A DNA stretch of 58,366 nt from Bacillota bacterium. GTDB lineage: Bacteria > Bacillota > Clostridia > Christensenellales > UMGS416. Positions 16,411 to 24,498 of this stretch are shown here, one piece after another. Position numbers and translations under genes: made by a program. The notes beneath the pieces are model-generated. The model saw only the letters and a list, made by a program, of their open reading frames with translations. It was not told the DNA's origin and searched no databases. The stretch spans positions 1 through 58,366 of the forward strand of contig JAEWRW010000050.1 in assembly GCA_023398815.1 (NCBI GenBank), written 5' to 3'. How positions within the stretch are numbered: the first letter of the stretch is position 1; every line of letters begins with the position of its first letter.

Positions 16411-16627
16411 CGCGTGCGAGTTTCCCCCAGACGGCCGGCGGCAGAAAACCCAGCGACAACGGGCGGGATGTTTGAGCCAATACATGGCAATGCCATGCAT
16501 TGGCGAGTTACCGCCGTTGCTTCCCAAGTTAGTGCCGGCCGTCCGGTCTAGGAAACTCGCCCACGCCTCCTGAAGCGTTTTGGGTCCTTTTGCGCTTCAA
16601 AAGGACCGCCGCGCGGCAGCGCCGTAA
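16411..16627 (+). ncRNA. Candidate structured RNA element, copy A
   Basis: One of three copies (others at 20.0 and 47.6 kb). Nested helices: 16416-16425 with 16551-16560 (10 bp), 16430-16439 with 16534-16543 (10 bp), 16457-16466 with 16511-16519 (9 bp with one bulged G), apical 16476-16481 with 16499-16504, and a separate 3' hairpin 16583-16592 with 16598-16607 (10 bp). Unpaired stretches GGGATGTTTGAGC and GCGAGTTACCGCC are nearly constant between copies, while the helices differ by paired changes. No protein is encoded. Orientation is set by analogy to the other two copies, which follow plus-strand genes; transcription is not shown. Confidence 0.7.
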
Positions 16628-16746
16628 TCTGAATAGCGTTGCAACCTGGGGTATGGCGGGGGGGGAAGGCAACTCCGCCGTCGCATCTTCATCCACCCAA
16701 CCCTTTTCCCCGATTTTTTACCACCGCGACACCCAAAGCACGTCTG

Positions 16747-16776
16747 TTTCGCACCCCTGTCGAAATATGATATAAT
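16747..16776 (+). promoter_or_regulatory. Promoter of the lipid kinase operon
   Basis: TTTCGC (16747-16752), 18-base spacer, perfect TATAAT (16771-16776). Transcription would start near 16783, which rules out the ATG at 16785 as a good translation start. Confidence 0.65.
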
Positions 16777-16811
16777 GCAAGAATATGAATACACCGAAGG
16801 GGGCTGGCATC

Positions 16812-17720
16812 ATGTATTATTTTTTGTGCAACCCCACGGCGGGTGGCGGGCGGGCCAAGGAGACCATCGCGGCGCTGGAGGCCCACCTGAAGGCCGAAGG
16901 CCTGGAGTATGAGATCGGCATCTCCGCCTATCACAAGCACGCCATTGAGCTGGTGCAGGACGCGGTGGCCCGCGGGTACCGCCACATCTTCACCCTGGGG
17001 GGTGACGGCACCAACTTCGAGGCCGTCAACGGCCTGGCGGCGGCAGGCCTGCCGGAGGATGTATCCATTGGCTTCCTGCCCGGCGGCACGGGCAACGACT
17101 TCACCCGGCACTTCAACCTGCCGCGGGATCCTGTGGCGGCGTTTGAGTCGCTGCGGCGCGGCCCCACCAGGACGGTGGACGTGTGGAAGGCCAACGACCT
17201 TTACTTCATCAACGTCTTTGGCCTGGGGCTGGATACGGATCTGGGCGACTGGGCCGCCCGCACCAAGAAGATTCTCAGCGGTATGCCAGCCTATGTGGCG
17301 GCGTTGCTTTTGACGCTCGTTGGGTTCCGGTTTAAGAAGATCCGCCTGACTGTGGGCGGCCGGGTGCTGGAGCGGGAGCTCGTGGTGCTGACGGCCTCCA
17401 ACGGGCGGTATTACGGCGGGGGCATCCTCGTGGCGCCCGATGCCCAGGTGAGTGACGGGCTCTTGGATCTGGTGGTCATCAGCCGTGTGGCCAAGATCCG
17501 GATTCCCCTGCTGCTCATGAAGTACATCGCTGGCCGGCACATCGCCGAGGTGCCCCAGTGCGAGCACCTGCAGGTTGACCGCTTCGTGGTGGAGAGCGAC
17601 CTGCCCCTGCTGTGTGAGACCGACGGCGAGCTGGAGCTGACCGCGCCGGTGACAATAGAGCGGGCACAAAGGGGTATACTGGTCATGGTTGGTGAGGATT
17701 TTGACAGGGAGGAACACTAA
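16812..17720 (+). CDS. Diacylglycerol kinase family lipid kinase (DagK/YegS-like)
   Basis: 302 residues. Nucleotide site CNPTAGGGRA at the N-terminus, GGDGTNFEAVNGL and FLPGGTGNDFTRH in the catalytic domain, and the C-terminal beta-sandwich ending in a DGELE motif (ETDGELELTAPV), as in the DgkB/YegS fold. It phosphorylates a membrane lipid such as diacylglycerol, using ATP. The ATG at 16812 is preferred: AAGGGGG lies 8 bases before it, whereas the ATG at 16785 abuts the -10 box. Followed after 3 bases by the DUF5711 gene. Confidence 0.9.
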   Translation: MYYFLCNPTAGGGRAKETIAALEAHLKAEGLEYEIGISAYHKHAIELVQDAVARGYRHIFTLGGDGTNFEAVNGLAAAGLPEDVSIGFLPGGTGNDFTRHFNLPRDPVAAFESLRRGPTRTVDVWKANDLYFINVFGLGLDTDLGDWAARTKKILSGMPAYVAALLLTLVGFRFKKIRLTVGGRVLERELVVLTASNGRYYGGGILVAPDAQVSDGLLDLVVISRVAKIRIPLLLMKYIAGRHIAEVPQCEHLQVDRFVVESDLPLLCETDGELELTAPVTIERAQRGILVMVGEDFDREEH

Positions 17721-17723
17721 AGG

Positions 17724-18824
17724 TTGTATCGCGTTCCAAGGCGCAGGCCATATTTGAAGGTGTTGTTCGTGCTGCTGGCGCTCGCTGTGCTGGCGGGCGC
17801 GGGCTACGGCATTTACCGCCTGGTCAACCGCGCGCCCGATCTGGACAGCGAGGCGGTGCTGCTGCCGGGGTCGGATACCGACGGCGGCGTGTATGCCTGG
17901 GCCGACGGCGTGCTGTGTGTGGATAAGCGCCAGCTCATCTGCGCCAACACCAAGGGCGTGACCCAGTGGCACACCGAGCTCCCTGAGGAGAACATGAAGG
18001 CCGCCCGGCAGGGCGACCTCACCGTGGCATGGGGTGGCACGGTCGTCGTCGTCATTGACGCTGAGGGCCAGGTGCTGCGCACCCAGACCACCACCGGCGA
18101 CGTCGTGACCGTGGCACCAGGAAAAAATGAATATGCCGTCATTACCCGGGAAGATAATCAGCATCGCATGCGTCTATATACTTTGAAGAGCGAGGATCCG
18201 GCCGATGAGGAGCTGTTCCCCTATCAGTCGGTCATCGGTGTGGGCTTCTACGGGGAGGATCTGGGGCTGCTGTGGGTGCTCTACATCGACAGCCACGGCA
18301 CCACGCCGGTCACCCGCCTTTCCACCTATGGCAAGATGACGACGGGCATCACCCTCAACGGCGAGGTGGGGTACCTGGCCGTGCCCCAGACGGACACGAC
18401 CTATCTCGTTGGTACCCACACGCTGACGACCTGGCAGAAGACCGGCTCGGAGCGGGACAGCAAGTTGATCTACGGTTGGAACCTGCAGGACGTACTGACC
18501 GACAGCAGCGGCAACGTCAGCTTCCTCTTCGCCCCCAGCGGCGGCGAGGGCGCGTCGGAGCAGATCTCGACCCTGTGGTATCTCTCCTCCAACGGCGACG
18601 AGTACCGCATTCCGCTGCCGGCCGGCTGCATCCGCGCCCTGCTCAAGGAGAGCAACCGCCTGTGCCTGGTGACCCGCAACGGCCTGTATTCCATGGCCTT
18701 GAGCGGCACAGGCCAGCGGTTCTACCCGTTGTCCTTCACGGTGGAGTCTATTCCGGCGGTGGTGCCGGGCAAGGCATTGGTGCTGCAGACCAAGCACCGC
18801 AACTATCTCATCCCCATGCCTTGA
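17724..18824 (+). CDS. DUF5711-like membrane-anchored beta-propeller protein
   Basis: 366 residues starting at a TTG, with GGGAGGAACAC upstream overlapping the lipid kinase stop. One N-terminal membrane helix (VLFVLLALAVLAGAGYGIY) is followed by an exported domain of about 320 residues rich in short beta repeats (GGVYAWADGVLCVDKRQL, GGTVVVVIDAEGQVLRT), like a PQQ/WD-type propeller. This matches the layout of DUF5711 proteins, which are commonly found beside CvpA in clostridia, as here. Function unknown; a cell-envelope role is likely. Confidence 0.75.
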   Translation: MYRVPRRRPYLKVLFVLLALAVLAGAGYGIYRLVNRAPDLDSEAVLLPGSDTDGGVYAWADGVLCVDKRQLICANTKGVTQWHTELPEENMKAARQGDLTVAWGGTVVVVIDAEGQVLRTQTTTGDVVTVAPGKNEYAVITREDNQHRMRLYTLKSEDPADEELFPYQSVIGVGFYGEDLGLLWVLYIDSHGTTPVTRLSTYGKMTTGITLNGEVGYLAVPQTDTTYLVGTHTLTTWQKTGSERDSKLIYGWNLQDVLTDSSGNVSFLFAPSGGEGASEQISTLWYLSSNGDEYRIPLPAGCIRALLKESNRLCLVTRNGLYSMALSGTGQRFYPLSFTVESIPAVVPGKALVLQTKHRNYLIPMP

Positions 18825-18859
18825 CCGGCGCGCCGGCGGGCGCGAACACGGAGGTTTTC

Positions 18860-19582
18860 ATGGATTTTAGTACCAATCCCATTGATCTTGTGGTGCTGGC
18901 CATTCTGGCGGTCAGCGTGGCGGCTGGTTGTTACCAGGGGCTGCTGGCGACGGGCGCCAACCTGACGGCCTGCGGCATTTCGCTGCTGGCGGCGCGGCTC
19001 TTTTACCCTGGGCTGGCGCTGGGCATCAAGGCGGCCGGCAAGGTCATCCCGGCTCTGCTCTACTATTCGGAGACCGCCGACATGCTGGGTACGGTGGACA
19101 ACTACCGCACCGAGGTGGCGGGGCTCACCCAATCCCGGCTGGATTCGATCCTCTCGGGCATGACACTGCCCCACCCGCTGGGCGAGTGGTTCCGCAAGAA
19201 CGTGCTGGGGGCCGTGTTTGCCCAGGACGGCATTGCCAACCTGGGGGACTACCTGGCCCGCACCATCGCCGAGACGGTCGTCAACATTCTTTGCTTCCTG
19301 TTTGTGTTTCTCATCGTCTATCTGGCGCTCACCTTCCTGGTGAATCTCCTGCATTATAGTTTCCGTTTCCCCAAGTTGGCCCACTTTGACGGGCTGCTGG
19401 GCGGGGCGCTGGGCCTGGGGCGTGGGGTGCTGCTGGTGTGGGTGCTGTTCCTCATCATGCCCGCGGTGCTCTCCATGGCCCCGGTGGAGATGATCTCCGA
19501 CATCGTGGCCGGCGCGAAAACCACCGGGTTCTTCTACGATGGCAATATCCTGTTTGGTTTGCTGCGAAGCTATATTGGGTGA
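18860..19582 (+). CDS. CvpA family membrane protein
   Basis: 240 residues. N-terminal helix PIDLVVLAILAVSVAAGCYQGLL is typical of CvpA, and further helices lie near residues 45-60, 145-170 and 185-210, the last containing DGLLGGALGLGRGVLLVWVL. GGAGG precedes the ATG. The long extracytoplasmic insertion between helices 2 and 3 (residues about 65-140) makes it larger than the 160-residue colicin V production protein. It forms one operon with the lipid kinase and DUF5711 gene. The stop codon is the left end of an intergenic repeat. Confidence 0.85.
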   Translation: MDFSTNPIDLVVLAILAVSVAAGCYQGLLATGANLTACGISLLAARLFYPGLALGIKAAGKVIPALLYYSETADMLGTVDNYRTEVAGLTQSRLDSILSGMTLPHPLGEWFRKNVLGAVFAQDGIANLGDYLARTIAETVVNILCFLFVFLIVYLALTFLVNLLHYSFRFPKLAHFDGLLGGALGLGRGVLLVWVLFLIMPAVLSMAPVEMISDIVAGAKTTGFFYDGNILFGLLRSYIG

Positions 19583-19905
19583 CGGCGCGCTGGCGCGCGC
19601 CTTTCGCGGCAATCGCTTCGCGCTTGCCGCGAGTCAGGAGAACTCGGCACGAGGGTCATTTGGCCGCCCGGCGCGCATGTCGCCGGGCGGCGTTCGTCTA
19701 TGTGGGTCTTGCTAGGCCTATAACGAAAGAGACGCCGCCTACGGGCCTTACGCCGCCTCCTGCGGCTAGTGCGACGCACACAGCGTCGCCCTCACGGCCC
19801 TCGGCCTTGCGCCATCCAGGCGCTTGGGCTGTGGTGGGGAGAGGGCAAAATGCCTCGTTCGGGGTGCTTTGTGCCTTGGCCGGGTAAACCGGCCGGCGGC
19901 TACTG
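19583..19905 (+). repeat. Intergenic composite repeat R1 (long form)
   Basis: Starts at the cvpA stop. Contains the TTCGCGGC...GCCGCGA module, then the hallmark hairpin 19663-19672 with 19682-19691 (10 bp) around loop GCGCATGTC. A second module follows (GCGACGC...GCGTCGC and GCGCCATCCAGGCGC) that also occurs in the copy at 47.2 kb, then the GTAAACCGGC end motif. No coding potential is convincing. Confidence 0.7.
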
Positions 19906-20045
19906 AGGAACGCACTCGCCTTGCAGCAAACTCTTGCAGGAGTTCCTCAGGAGTGTTGCTTCCAGCCGTGGCAGGCGTAAGCATTGCACAGCCATGCGGT
20001 TAGCACACCTGGTCATTTCCTTTCGTTCTCCCAACCCTATCGGGG

Positions 20046-20260
20046 CGCGTGTGAACTTCCCCCTGGCGACCGGTAGCACTCTGTTTGGGACAGAGGGGCG
20101 GGATGTTTGAGCAAGGGCGTTGCAATGCAATGCCCTTGCGAGTTACCGCCCTCTGCCCTTCGGCCGGTACCGGTCGTCAGGTCTTTGGAAGTTCGCCCGC
20201 ACCCAAAGGCGTTTTGGGTCCTTTTGCGCTTCAAAAGGACCGCCGCGCGGCAGCGCCGTA
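20046..20260 (+). ncRNA. Candidate structured RNA element, copy B
   Basis: Helices: 20051-20060 with 20187-20196, 20062-20075 with 20168-20181 (14 bp, one G-U), 20091-20101 with 20146-20155 (one bulged G), apical 20111-20118 with 20132-20139, and 3' hairpin 20218-20227 with 20232-20241. Compared with copy A, the first three helices and the apical hairpin differ at many positions while staying paired; the 3' hairpin and its flanks are nearly the same (CGTTTTGGGTCC...). Lies between repeat R1 and the sigma factor gene. No known Rfam family is assigned. Confidence 0.75.
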
Positions 20261-20505
20261 TCTAGTCGGGTTGCTGTACATAGCTTGGTTCCAATCTTCA
20301 CAATGTTTTGGTGCTCGTATCGAAGACGGAGGTTGTTCCAGCCGTCCACCCTACGGCACCTGCCGTCACTGCGCGACGAGCGCTTTTCTAGCCAAAAGCA
20401 CCGGAAGCGCCGCAGGGTCGGATGCATCTTACTGCGTCCGATGTGACCATTCCCGCCCTACCCGGGTCTATAGCATGTGGAAGCTTCCCAAGGAGAGTAC
20501 AAAGG

Positions 20506-21066
20506 ATGGACGAACTCATTCGACGGGCGCAGGCCCAGGACCAGGAGGCCTACCGGGAGCTCTTTGAGCAGTGGTACCCGCGGGCGTGGAGGGTGAGCCG
20601 CGCGCTGGGCGGTGACCGCACCCTGGCTGAGGATGCCCTGCAGGAGGCGCTGATTCGCTTCTGGCGGGCCATGCCCCGCGTGCGGGACGCCGCGCGGGCC
20701 GAGGCCTACTTCCTGCGCATCGTGGTCAACGAGACGCGGCGGCAGCTCTCCCGCCGGCGGGAGTTGCCCACCGGCGACTGGGATGAAGGCCGGGGCGATG
20801 TGGGCCGCGGTGCCGACCAGAGCGCCGAGGAGCGGGAGAGTGCCGACGAGCTCCAGCGGGCGGTGCGGGCCCTGCCGGGGAAACTGGCCGCCGTGCTGCA
20901 GCTCCACTACTGGGGCGGCTTCTCGGTGGCAGAGGTGGCGGCATTGCTGCGCTGCAACCCTTCGTCGGTCAAGATGCGGCTGCTGCGCGGGCGGCAGGCC
21001 TTGCGGGTGCAACTCGAACGGGAGCAAGTGGAAACGGAGGGAATGACCCATGAGTGGTCTCAATGA
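20506..21066 (+). CDS. ECF-type RNA polymerase sigma factor
   Basis: 186 residues. Region 2 spans residues about 10-75 (YRELFEQWYPRAWRVSRAL...LAEDALQEALIRFWRAM), region 4 spans about 120-175 (LPGKLAAVLQLHYWGGFSVAEVAALL, then a helix-turn-helix CNPSSVKMRLLRGRQAL). This is a sigma-70 family ECF factor without region 3. AAGGAG precedes the ATG at 20506; an upstream in-frame ATG at 20422 lacks one. The gene overlaps the next by 17 bases, the usual arrangement of a sigma factor with its membrane regulator. Confidence 0.92.
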   Translation: MDELIRRAQAQDQEAYRELFEQWYPRAWRVSRALGGDRTLAEDALQEALIRFWRAMPRVRDAARAEAYFLRIVVNETRRQLSRRRELPTGDWDEGRGDVGRGADQSAEERESADELQRAVRALPGKLAAVLQLHYWGGFSVAEVAALLRCNPSSVKMRLLRGRQALRVQLEREQVETEGMTHEWSQ

Positions 21067-22279
21067 GATGGAGCGAGCGCTGCGCCGGGTGCGGCCATTG
21101 GCCGTGCAGGGCAGTGCCCAGGAGGTGTGGCGCAGGGCCGCGCCCCGGCTGGGCCGTGGCAGGCGGCAGCGGGGGTGGGTAACCACAACGGCGGTGACGG
21201 CGGGGCTGGCGGCCATGGCGGCGGTGGCGCTGCTGTGGCTGGCCCCGGCCTTACAGACAAGGCTCCTCGCCCTGATGCAGGGCGGCGCAGACGATGTGGT
21301 TGCCACCCAGGCGCAGACGGCTTGGGATGAGGACATCGTCTACACGCTGGAGGACGCAACGTTTGACGGCCGATACCTCAAGGTCACCGCCGTCATGGAC
21401 GGCAGCTCGGTGCCGGATTTCCGCAGTCCTTTTGCTACGCTGGCATTTCTGAACCGGGGAGTGGCCTTTGCGCTTCGCCTGCCCGATGGTGTGGCCGTGG
21501 CCGCAACGGATGTCTCAAAGGAGCGGTTGGGTGGCGGCAAATGGCGGCTTACGTGCCTCATCAACGTGGAGCAGACTCTTTACCAAATGTCGGATGTGGG
21601 TTCAAACGACAAAATGGATTGCACCGTAGAGGCCTTTGGCTATGTGATTGGCCGGGAGATAGAAAACACCACGATGGAAGGCGGTGACATCAACGTATTG
21701 GGCACGGTGCCCATTGATACCGCCAAGCTGGCTGACATCATCCGCAGCGACAAGACCCAGGCCGTAGCCTTGGGCGGTAAGGCGCTGTTCACGGTGTTGG
21801 ATGGCGAGGACGACGGCACCAACATGACTTACCGCTACCGCAACGAGGAGATTGACCTGACCGGCGTGGCAGTCAACGTGACGTCGATGGTGCAGGGCCC
21901 TTATCAGCTGGTGGTTCACTACACCATTACTGGGCCCTATGAGAAGTGCAAACTGCTGAGCGAAAGCCCCAACGATTTCTATTGCTCCCTCACCGTGGGC
22001 GGCAGCCACTACTTTGCAGATATGTGCGTGGGCACCAACGGGGACGGGGAGTTCGCCGGGGAGCTTTCATTCCCCATCTCCACTGGGGAGACAAAGAAGG
22101 TCAACTTCCAGGCTCAGGCGGCCTTCTACCTGCGTCACACCACGATGGTGGAGGGCAAGGAACTCAAACCAGGCGAGACCCTCAAGGCATCGGTGCCTTC
22201 GCAGGAGATGACCGAGCCGGCGACGCTCAACGCATCCACGGAACTTGGCAGCGCCGTCATTACCCTGCCAGGGAAGTAA
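21050..22279 (+). CDS. Membrane-anchored anti-sigma-like partner of the ECF factor (DUF4179-like)
   Basis: 409 residues: a basic cytoplasmic segment (residues 1-42, ALRRVRPLAVQGSAQEVWRRA), one membrane helix (about 45-70) and an exported beta-rich domain of about 340 residues. Such topology and its 17-base overlap with the sigma gene point to a factor that holds or releases the sigma factor in response to an extracytoplasmic cue. No zinc-binding HxxxCxxC anti-sigma motif is present, so the assignment rests on context. A strong terminator follows. Confidence 0.7.
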   Translation: MSGLNEMERALRRVRPLAVQGSAQEVWRRAAPRLGRGRRQRGWVTTTAVTAGLAAMAAVALLWLAPALQTRLLALMQGGADDVVATQAQTAWDEDIVYTLEDATFDGRYLKVTAVMDGSSVPDFRSPFATLAFLNRGVAFALRLPDGVAVAATDVSKERLGGGKWRLTCLINVEQTLYQMSDVGSNDKMDCTVEAFGYVIGREIENTTMEGGDINVLGTVPIDTAKLADIIRSDKTQAVALGGKALFTVLDGEDDGTNMTYRYRNEEIDLTGVAVNVTSMVQGPYQLVVHYTITGPYEKCKLLSESPNDFYCSLTVGGSHYFADMCVGTNGDGEFAGELSFPISTGETKKVNFQAQAAFYLRHTTMVEGKELKPGETLKASVPSQEMTEPATLNASTELGSAVITLPGK

Positions 22280-22295
22280 AGGTCTGTGGAAAAGC

Positions 22296-22325
22296 AAGGC
22301 CCCGCGTCACTGACGCGGGGCCTTT
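22296..22325 (+). terminator. Intrinsic terminator of the sigma factor operon
   Basis: Perfect 14-bp GC-rich inverted repeat (22296-22309 with 22311-22324) followed by a short T stretch, 16 bases after the stop codon. Confidence 0.85.
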
Positions 22326-22338
22326 GCGCGCGGCAGGG

Positions 22339-22367
22339 TTGCCGCACGGCCGCCTGTGGGCTAGAAT
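22339..22367 (+). promoter_or_regulatory. Promoter of the gene at 22413
   Basis: TTGCCG (22339-22344), 17-base spacer, TAGAAT (22362-22367). Confidence 0.65.
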
Positions 22368-22412
22368 GACAGGGGTTGCCACGGACTCCGACAGAGGGGG
22401 AGCGGTGCCGCC

Positions 22413-22919
22413 ATGGATGACATTCTGCAACTTGTCCGTCTGGATTTCCTACGGGATGCCCTTTGTGCCGAGGAAGGAACACATCCGTCTGCCAACGTCG
22501 TTGTTGTGCAAACCCAAGATGACCGTTTTTCTTTGTTGGAGCTGGAAGACGGCAGTCGCTTGGTCAAGGCCGGGGAAGGGTGGCTTCCGTTCCTGCGCCA
22601 GCACATCGAGGAGACGGCGGACGACCTTTTCTCGGCCAGCGCCATTGATGCGCTGGGGCGGCGCTTCCGCCTGAATAACCCGCGTGACCCGGTGGAGGCG
22701 GTCTATGCCCTCGTTGACCTGGGGGATTTGGTGGCGCCGCCGGTTGCTGCCGTCGATGTTGACCGAAGGGTTCGGAATCCTGTCAAATCCCTTCGTCCTA
22801 AAATACAACTCAAATTCCGATTCCCCTTGCCGCTGGCACAGGCAAAACGGATGCCCATCCGGATCGAGCATCGTGACATACCAATCGCCATATTGGACGG
22901 CGGCTTTCACCGCGCCTAA
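22413..22919 (+). CDS. Hypothetical protein with an apparently lost natural 3' end
   Basis: GAGGGGGAG precedes the ATG. Residues 1-118 look like a real soluble protein (NVVVVQTQDDRFSLLELEDGSRLV, then a helical part to LVDLGDLVAPP); I do not recognise the family. After about 22770 codon choice changes abruptly (AGG, ATA, CGA, AAA) and the reading continues antisense to the VOC-family gene before stopping at 22919. This suggests a deletion that removed the original stop and fused the tails of two convergent genes. Confidence 0.6.
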   Translation: MDDILQLVRLDFLRDALCAEEGTHPSANVVVVQTQDDRFSLLELEDGSRLVKAGEGWLPFLRQHIEETADDLFSASAIDALGRRFRLNNPRDPVEAVYALVDLGDLVAPPVAAVDVDRRVRNPVKSLRPKIQLKFRFPLPLAQAKRMPIRIEHRDIPIAILDGGFHRA

Positions 22920-23195
22920 CTGGATGGCGTCCTCCACGGCGGACGGCAAATCGTCCACCGTAAAGTCCAAGTGCATCTGCTTCTGCTGTTCGCCCGGTTC
23001 CTCCGGCCAAACCGGTGGCACATAGGGAAGATCGGTTTCCGCAAATAGAATCGTCAGGCCGGTGTCCGTTTTGATCGCAAGGCAATCATACGCGACGGTC
23101 TTCTCCCAACCCGTGAGATTGGAATAGAAATTGCGGGCGCGTTCGGCGCTCGCACAGTCAATCATGAGGTCACCAATGGTTAGATTCGGTACCAT
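22449..23195 (-). CDS. VOC family (glyoxalase/bleomycin-resistance fold) protein with extended, probably non-native C-terminus
   Basis: The ATG at 23195 has GAGGGG before it. Residues 1-125 form a full two-module VOC domain: NLTIGDLMIDCASAERARNF, ...MHLDFTVDDLPSAVEDAIQLG and the usual ending MLDPDGHPFCLCQ. Family members normally stop there (about 22820). Here the frame stays open for over 120 further residues, antisense to the hypothetical gene at 22413, with no recognisable domain. So the domain is intact but the natural stop seems lost. Metal-site residues appear present (His in MHLDF, acidic residues later), but the substrate is unknown. Confidence 0.75.
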   Translation of the reverse strand: MVPNLTIGDLMIDCASAERARNFYSNLTGWEKTVAYDCLAIKTDTGLTILFAETDLPYVPPVWPEEPGEQQKQMHLDFTVDDLPSAVEDAIQLGAVKAAVQYGDWYVTMLDPDGHPFCLCQRQGESEFELYFRTKGFDRIPNPSVNIDGSNRRRHQIPQVNEGIDRLHRVTRVIQAEAPPQRINGAGREKVVRRLLDVLAQERKPPFPGLDQATAVFQLQQRKTVILGLHNNDVGRRMCSFLGTKGIP

Positions 23196-23283
23196 TTCGC
23201 CCCTCGCTTTCCCAAACATTGCATCATGAAAGCATAAAAAATCCGTAGTTTGCCCGATAAGGCCCTGTTCCTTTTAGAATCAT

Positions 23284-23314
23284 AACAAAAAGAACTATTG
23301 CGCTGCAATAGTTC
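23284..23314 (-). terminator. Intrinsic terminator of the oxidoreductase operon
   Basis: Minus strand: 9-bp stem (23314-23306 with 23300-23292), loop CAGCG, then TTTTTGTT. It lies 60 bases beyond the oxidoreductase stop. Confidence 0.9.
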
Positions 23315-23373
23315 TCTTTAACAGTTCTCGGCCACAGCGGGGTTTGTTGTGTTGCCAGTGTTGCCGGTTTCGA

Positions 23374-24498
23374 CTACACCTTCTCCCACTGCCCACTGGC
23401 AAAGGAGCGCGTTGCCGCGTCCAGGATACGCTGGACGGCCAGGCCGTCGTGGAGTGACGGGGTGGCGGGCCGACCGGCGGCCACGGCGTCGGCAAAGCTA
23501 TACAGGCAGTGCAGGTGCCCCCGCAGCCACCCGGCGGAGTTCTTGAACGATGGGAACTGGGCCGGGGCGGGGTAGCGCTGGCTGGTGCGGATGCGCTGGA
23601 ACCCACGCTCGCCGCCCAGAGGGCGCTCAGGGTCGCTCTCGTCAAAGAAGAGCAGGCTGTCGGCATCGGCCAGGTCGAGGATCAGCGCGCCGCGGGTGCC
23701 GTGGATCTCCAGCTTCAGCCCGTCGTCCACGCCGGTGGCGATTTTGCTGGCCTCCAGCGTGCCCACGGCCCCGCCGGGCAGGCGCACCGTCAGCAGGCAC
23801 TGGTCCTCGGCGGTCACTTCCTCCCGCCCACCGCCGGGCAGGGGCCGGTCGGGGAAGAGCACGCGGCCCACGCCCCACACGGCGTCGAAGTCGCCCAGCA
23901 GCCACCGGGCCATGTCCACGAGGTGGCTGCCCAGATCGAGCAGCACGCCGCCGCCGGCGGCCCCGCGCTGCTTCCAGCCCATGGGCTTCTCCGGGTTGAT
24001 GGAGCCCGAGTGCAGGTACACCCCACGGAAGCCGATGATCTCACCGATGCGCCCTTCGTCGATGAGCTCCCGGGCGCGCATGGCACTGGGGAAAAACCGG
24101 TTGTGGAAGATCATCTGGTGCGTGAGGTCGCGTCCCTGCAGGGCGCGGACGACCTCCTCGGCCTCGTCAGCGGTCACCGTCAGGGGCTTGTCGGCGTAGA
24201 TGTGCTTGCCGCGCTCGATGGCCGCCAGTAGCATCTCCCGGTGCAGGGGGTTGGGGGTGCTCACCGTCACGGCGTCGATGGCGGGGTTGTCCACCACCTC
24301 GCGCCAGTCGGAGGTGACAAGGGAAAAACCGCCCTCCTGCCGGGCCAACCGGCGGCTCTCCTCCGATGGGCTGGCCACCGCGGCCAACTCCAGCCGGAAG
24401 GGCAGGTCACGGTAGAAGAAGGGAAGCGAGCGCGCCCCCCACGAATGGGTGCGACCCATAAAGCCGTAGCCCAGTACGCCCAGGCGAATGGTTTTCAT
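23374..24498 (-). CDS. Gfo/Idh/MocA family oxidoreductase
   Basis: 374 residues. N-terminal Rossmann motif VLGYGFMGRTH, the EKP-type motif as ADKPLT (Lys retained, Glu replaced by Asp), and the C-terminal GGGVLLDLGSHLVDMARWLLG helix with the conserved Asp/His pair of sugar dehydrogenases. Probably an NAD(P)-dependent sugar or inositol-like dehydrogenase. AAGGAGG precedes the ATG at 24498, which overlaps the end of the CDP-alcohol transferase gene by 4 bases. Confidence 0.92.
   Translation of the reverse strand: MKTIRLGVLGYGFMGRTHSWGARSLPFFYRDLPFRLELAAVASPSEESRRLARQEGGFSLVTSDWREVVDNPAIDAVTVSTPNPLHREMLLAAIERGKHIYADKPLTVTADEAEEVVRALQGRDLTHQMIFHNRFFPSAMRARELIDEGRIGEIIGFRGVYLHSGSINPEKPMGWKQRGAAGGGVLLDLGSHLVDMARWLLGDFDAVWGVGRVLFPDRPLPGGGREEVTAEDQCLLTVRLPGGAVGTLEASKIATGVDDGLKLEIHGTRGALILDLADADSLLFFDESDPERPLGGERGFQRIRTSQRYPAPAQFPSFKNSAGWLRGHLHCLYSFADAVAAGRPATPSLHDGLAVQRILDAATRSFASGQWEKV

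Noticed and set aside
16411..16627. Structured RNA as tmRNA, SRP RNA, RNase P RNA, 6S RNA or T-box
   Set aside because: None of the hallmark motifs I know (tmRNA ends, SRP GGTCAGGTCCGGAAGG, RNase P GAGGAAAGTCC, T-box GGTGGNACCGCG) is present; 6S cannot be fully excluded by eye but three copies argue against it.
20422..20505. Upstream in-frame start for the sigma factor
   Set aside because: It lacks a ribosome site and precedes the conserved domain by 28 residues of unrelated composition; the ATG at 20506 has AAGGAG.
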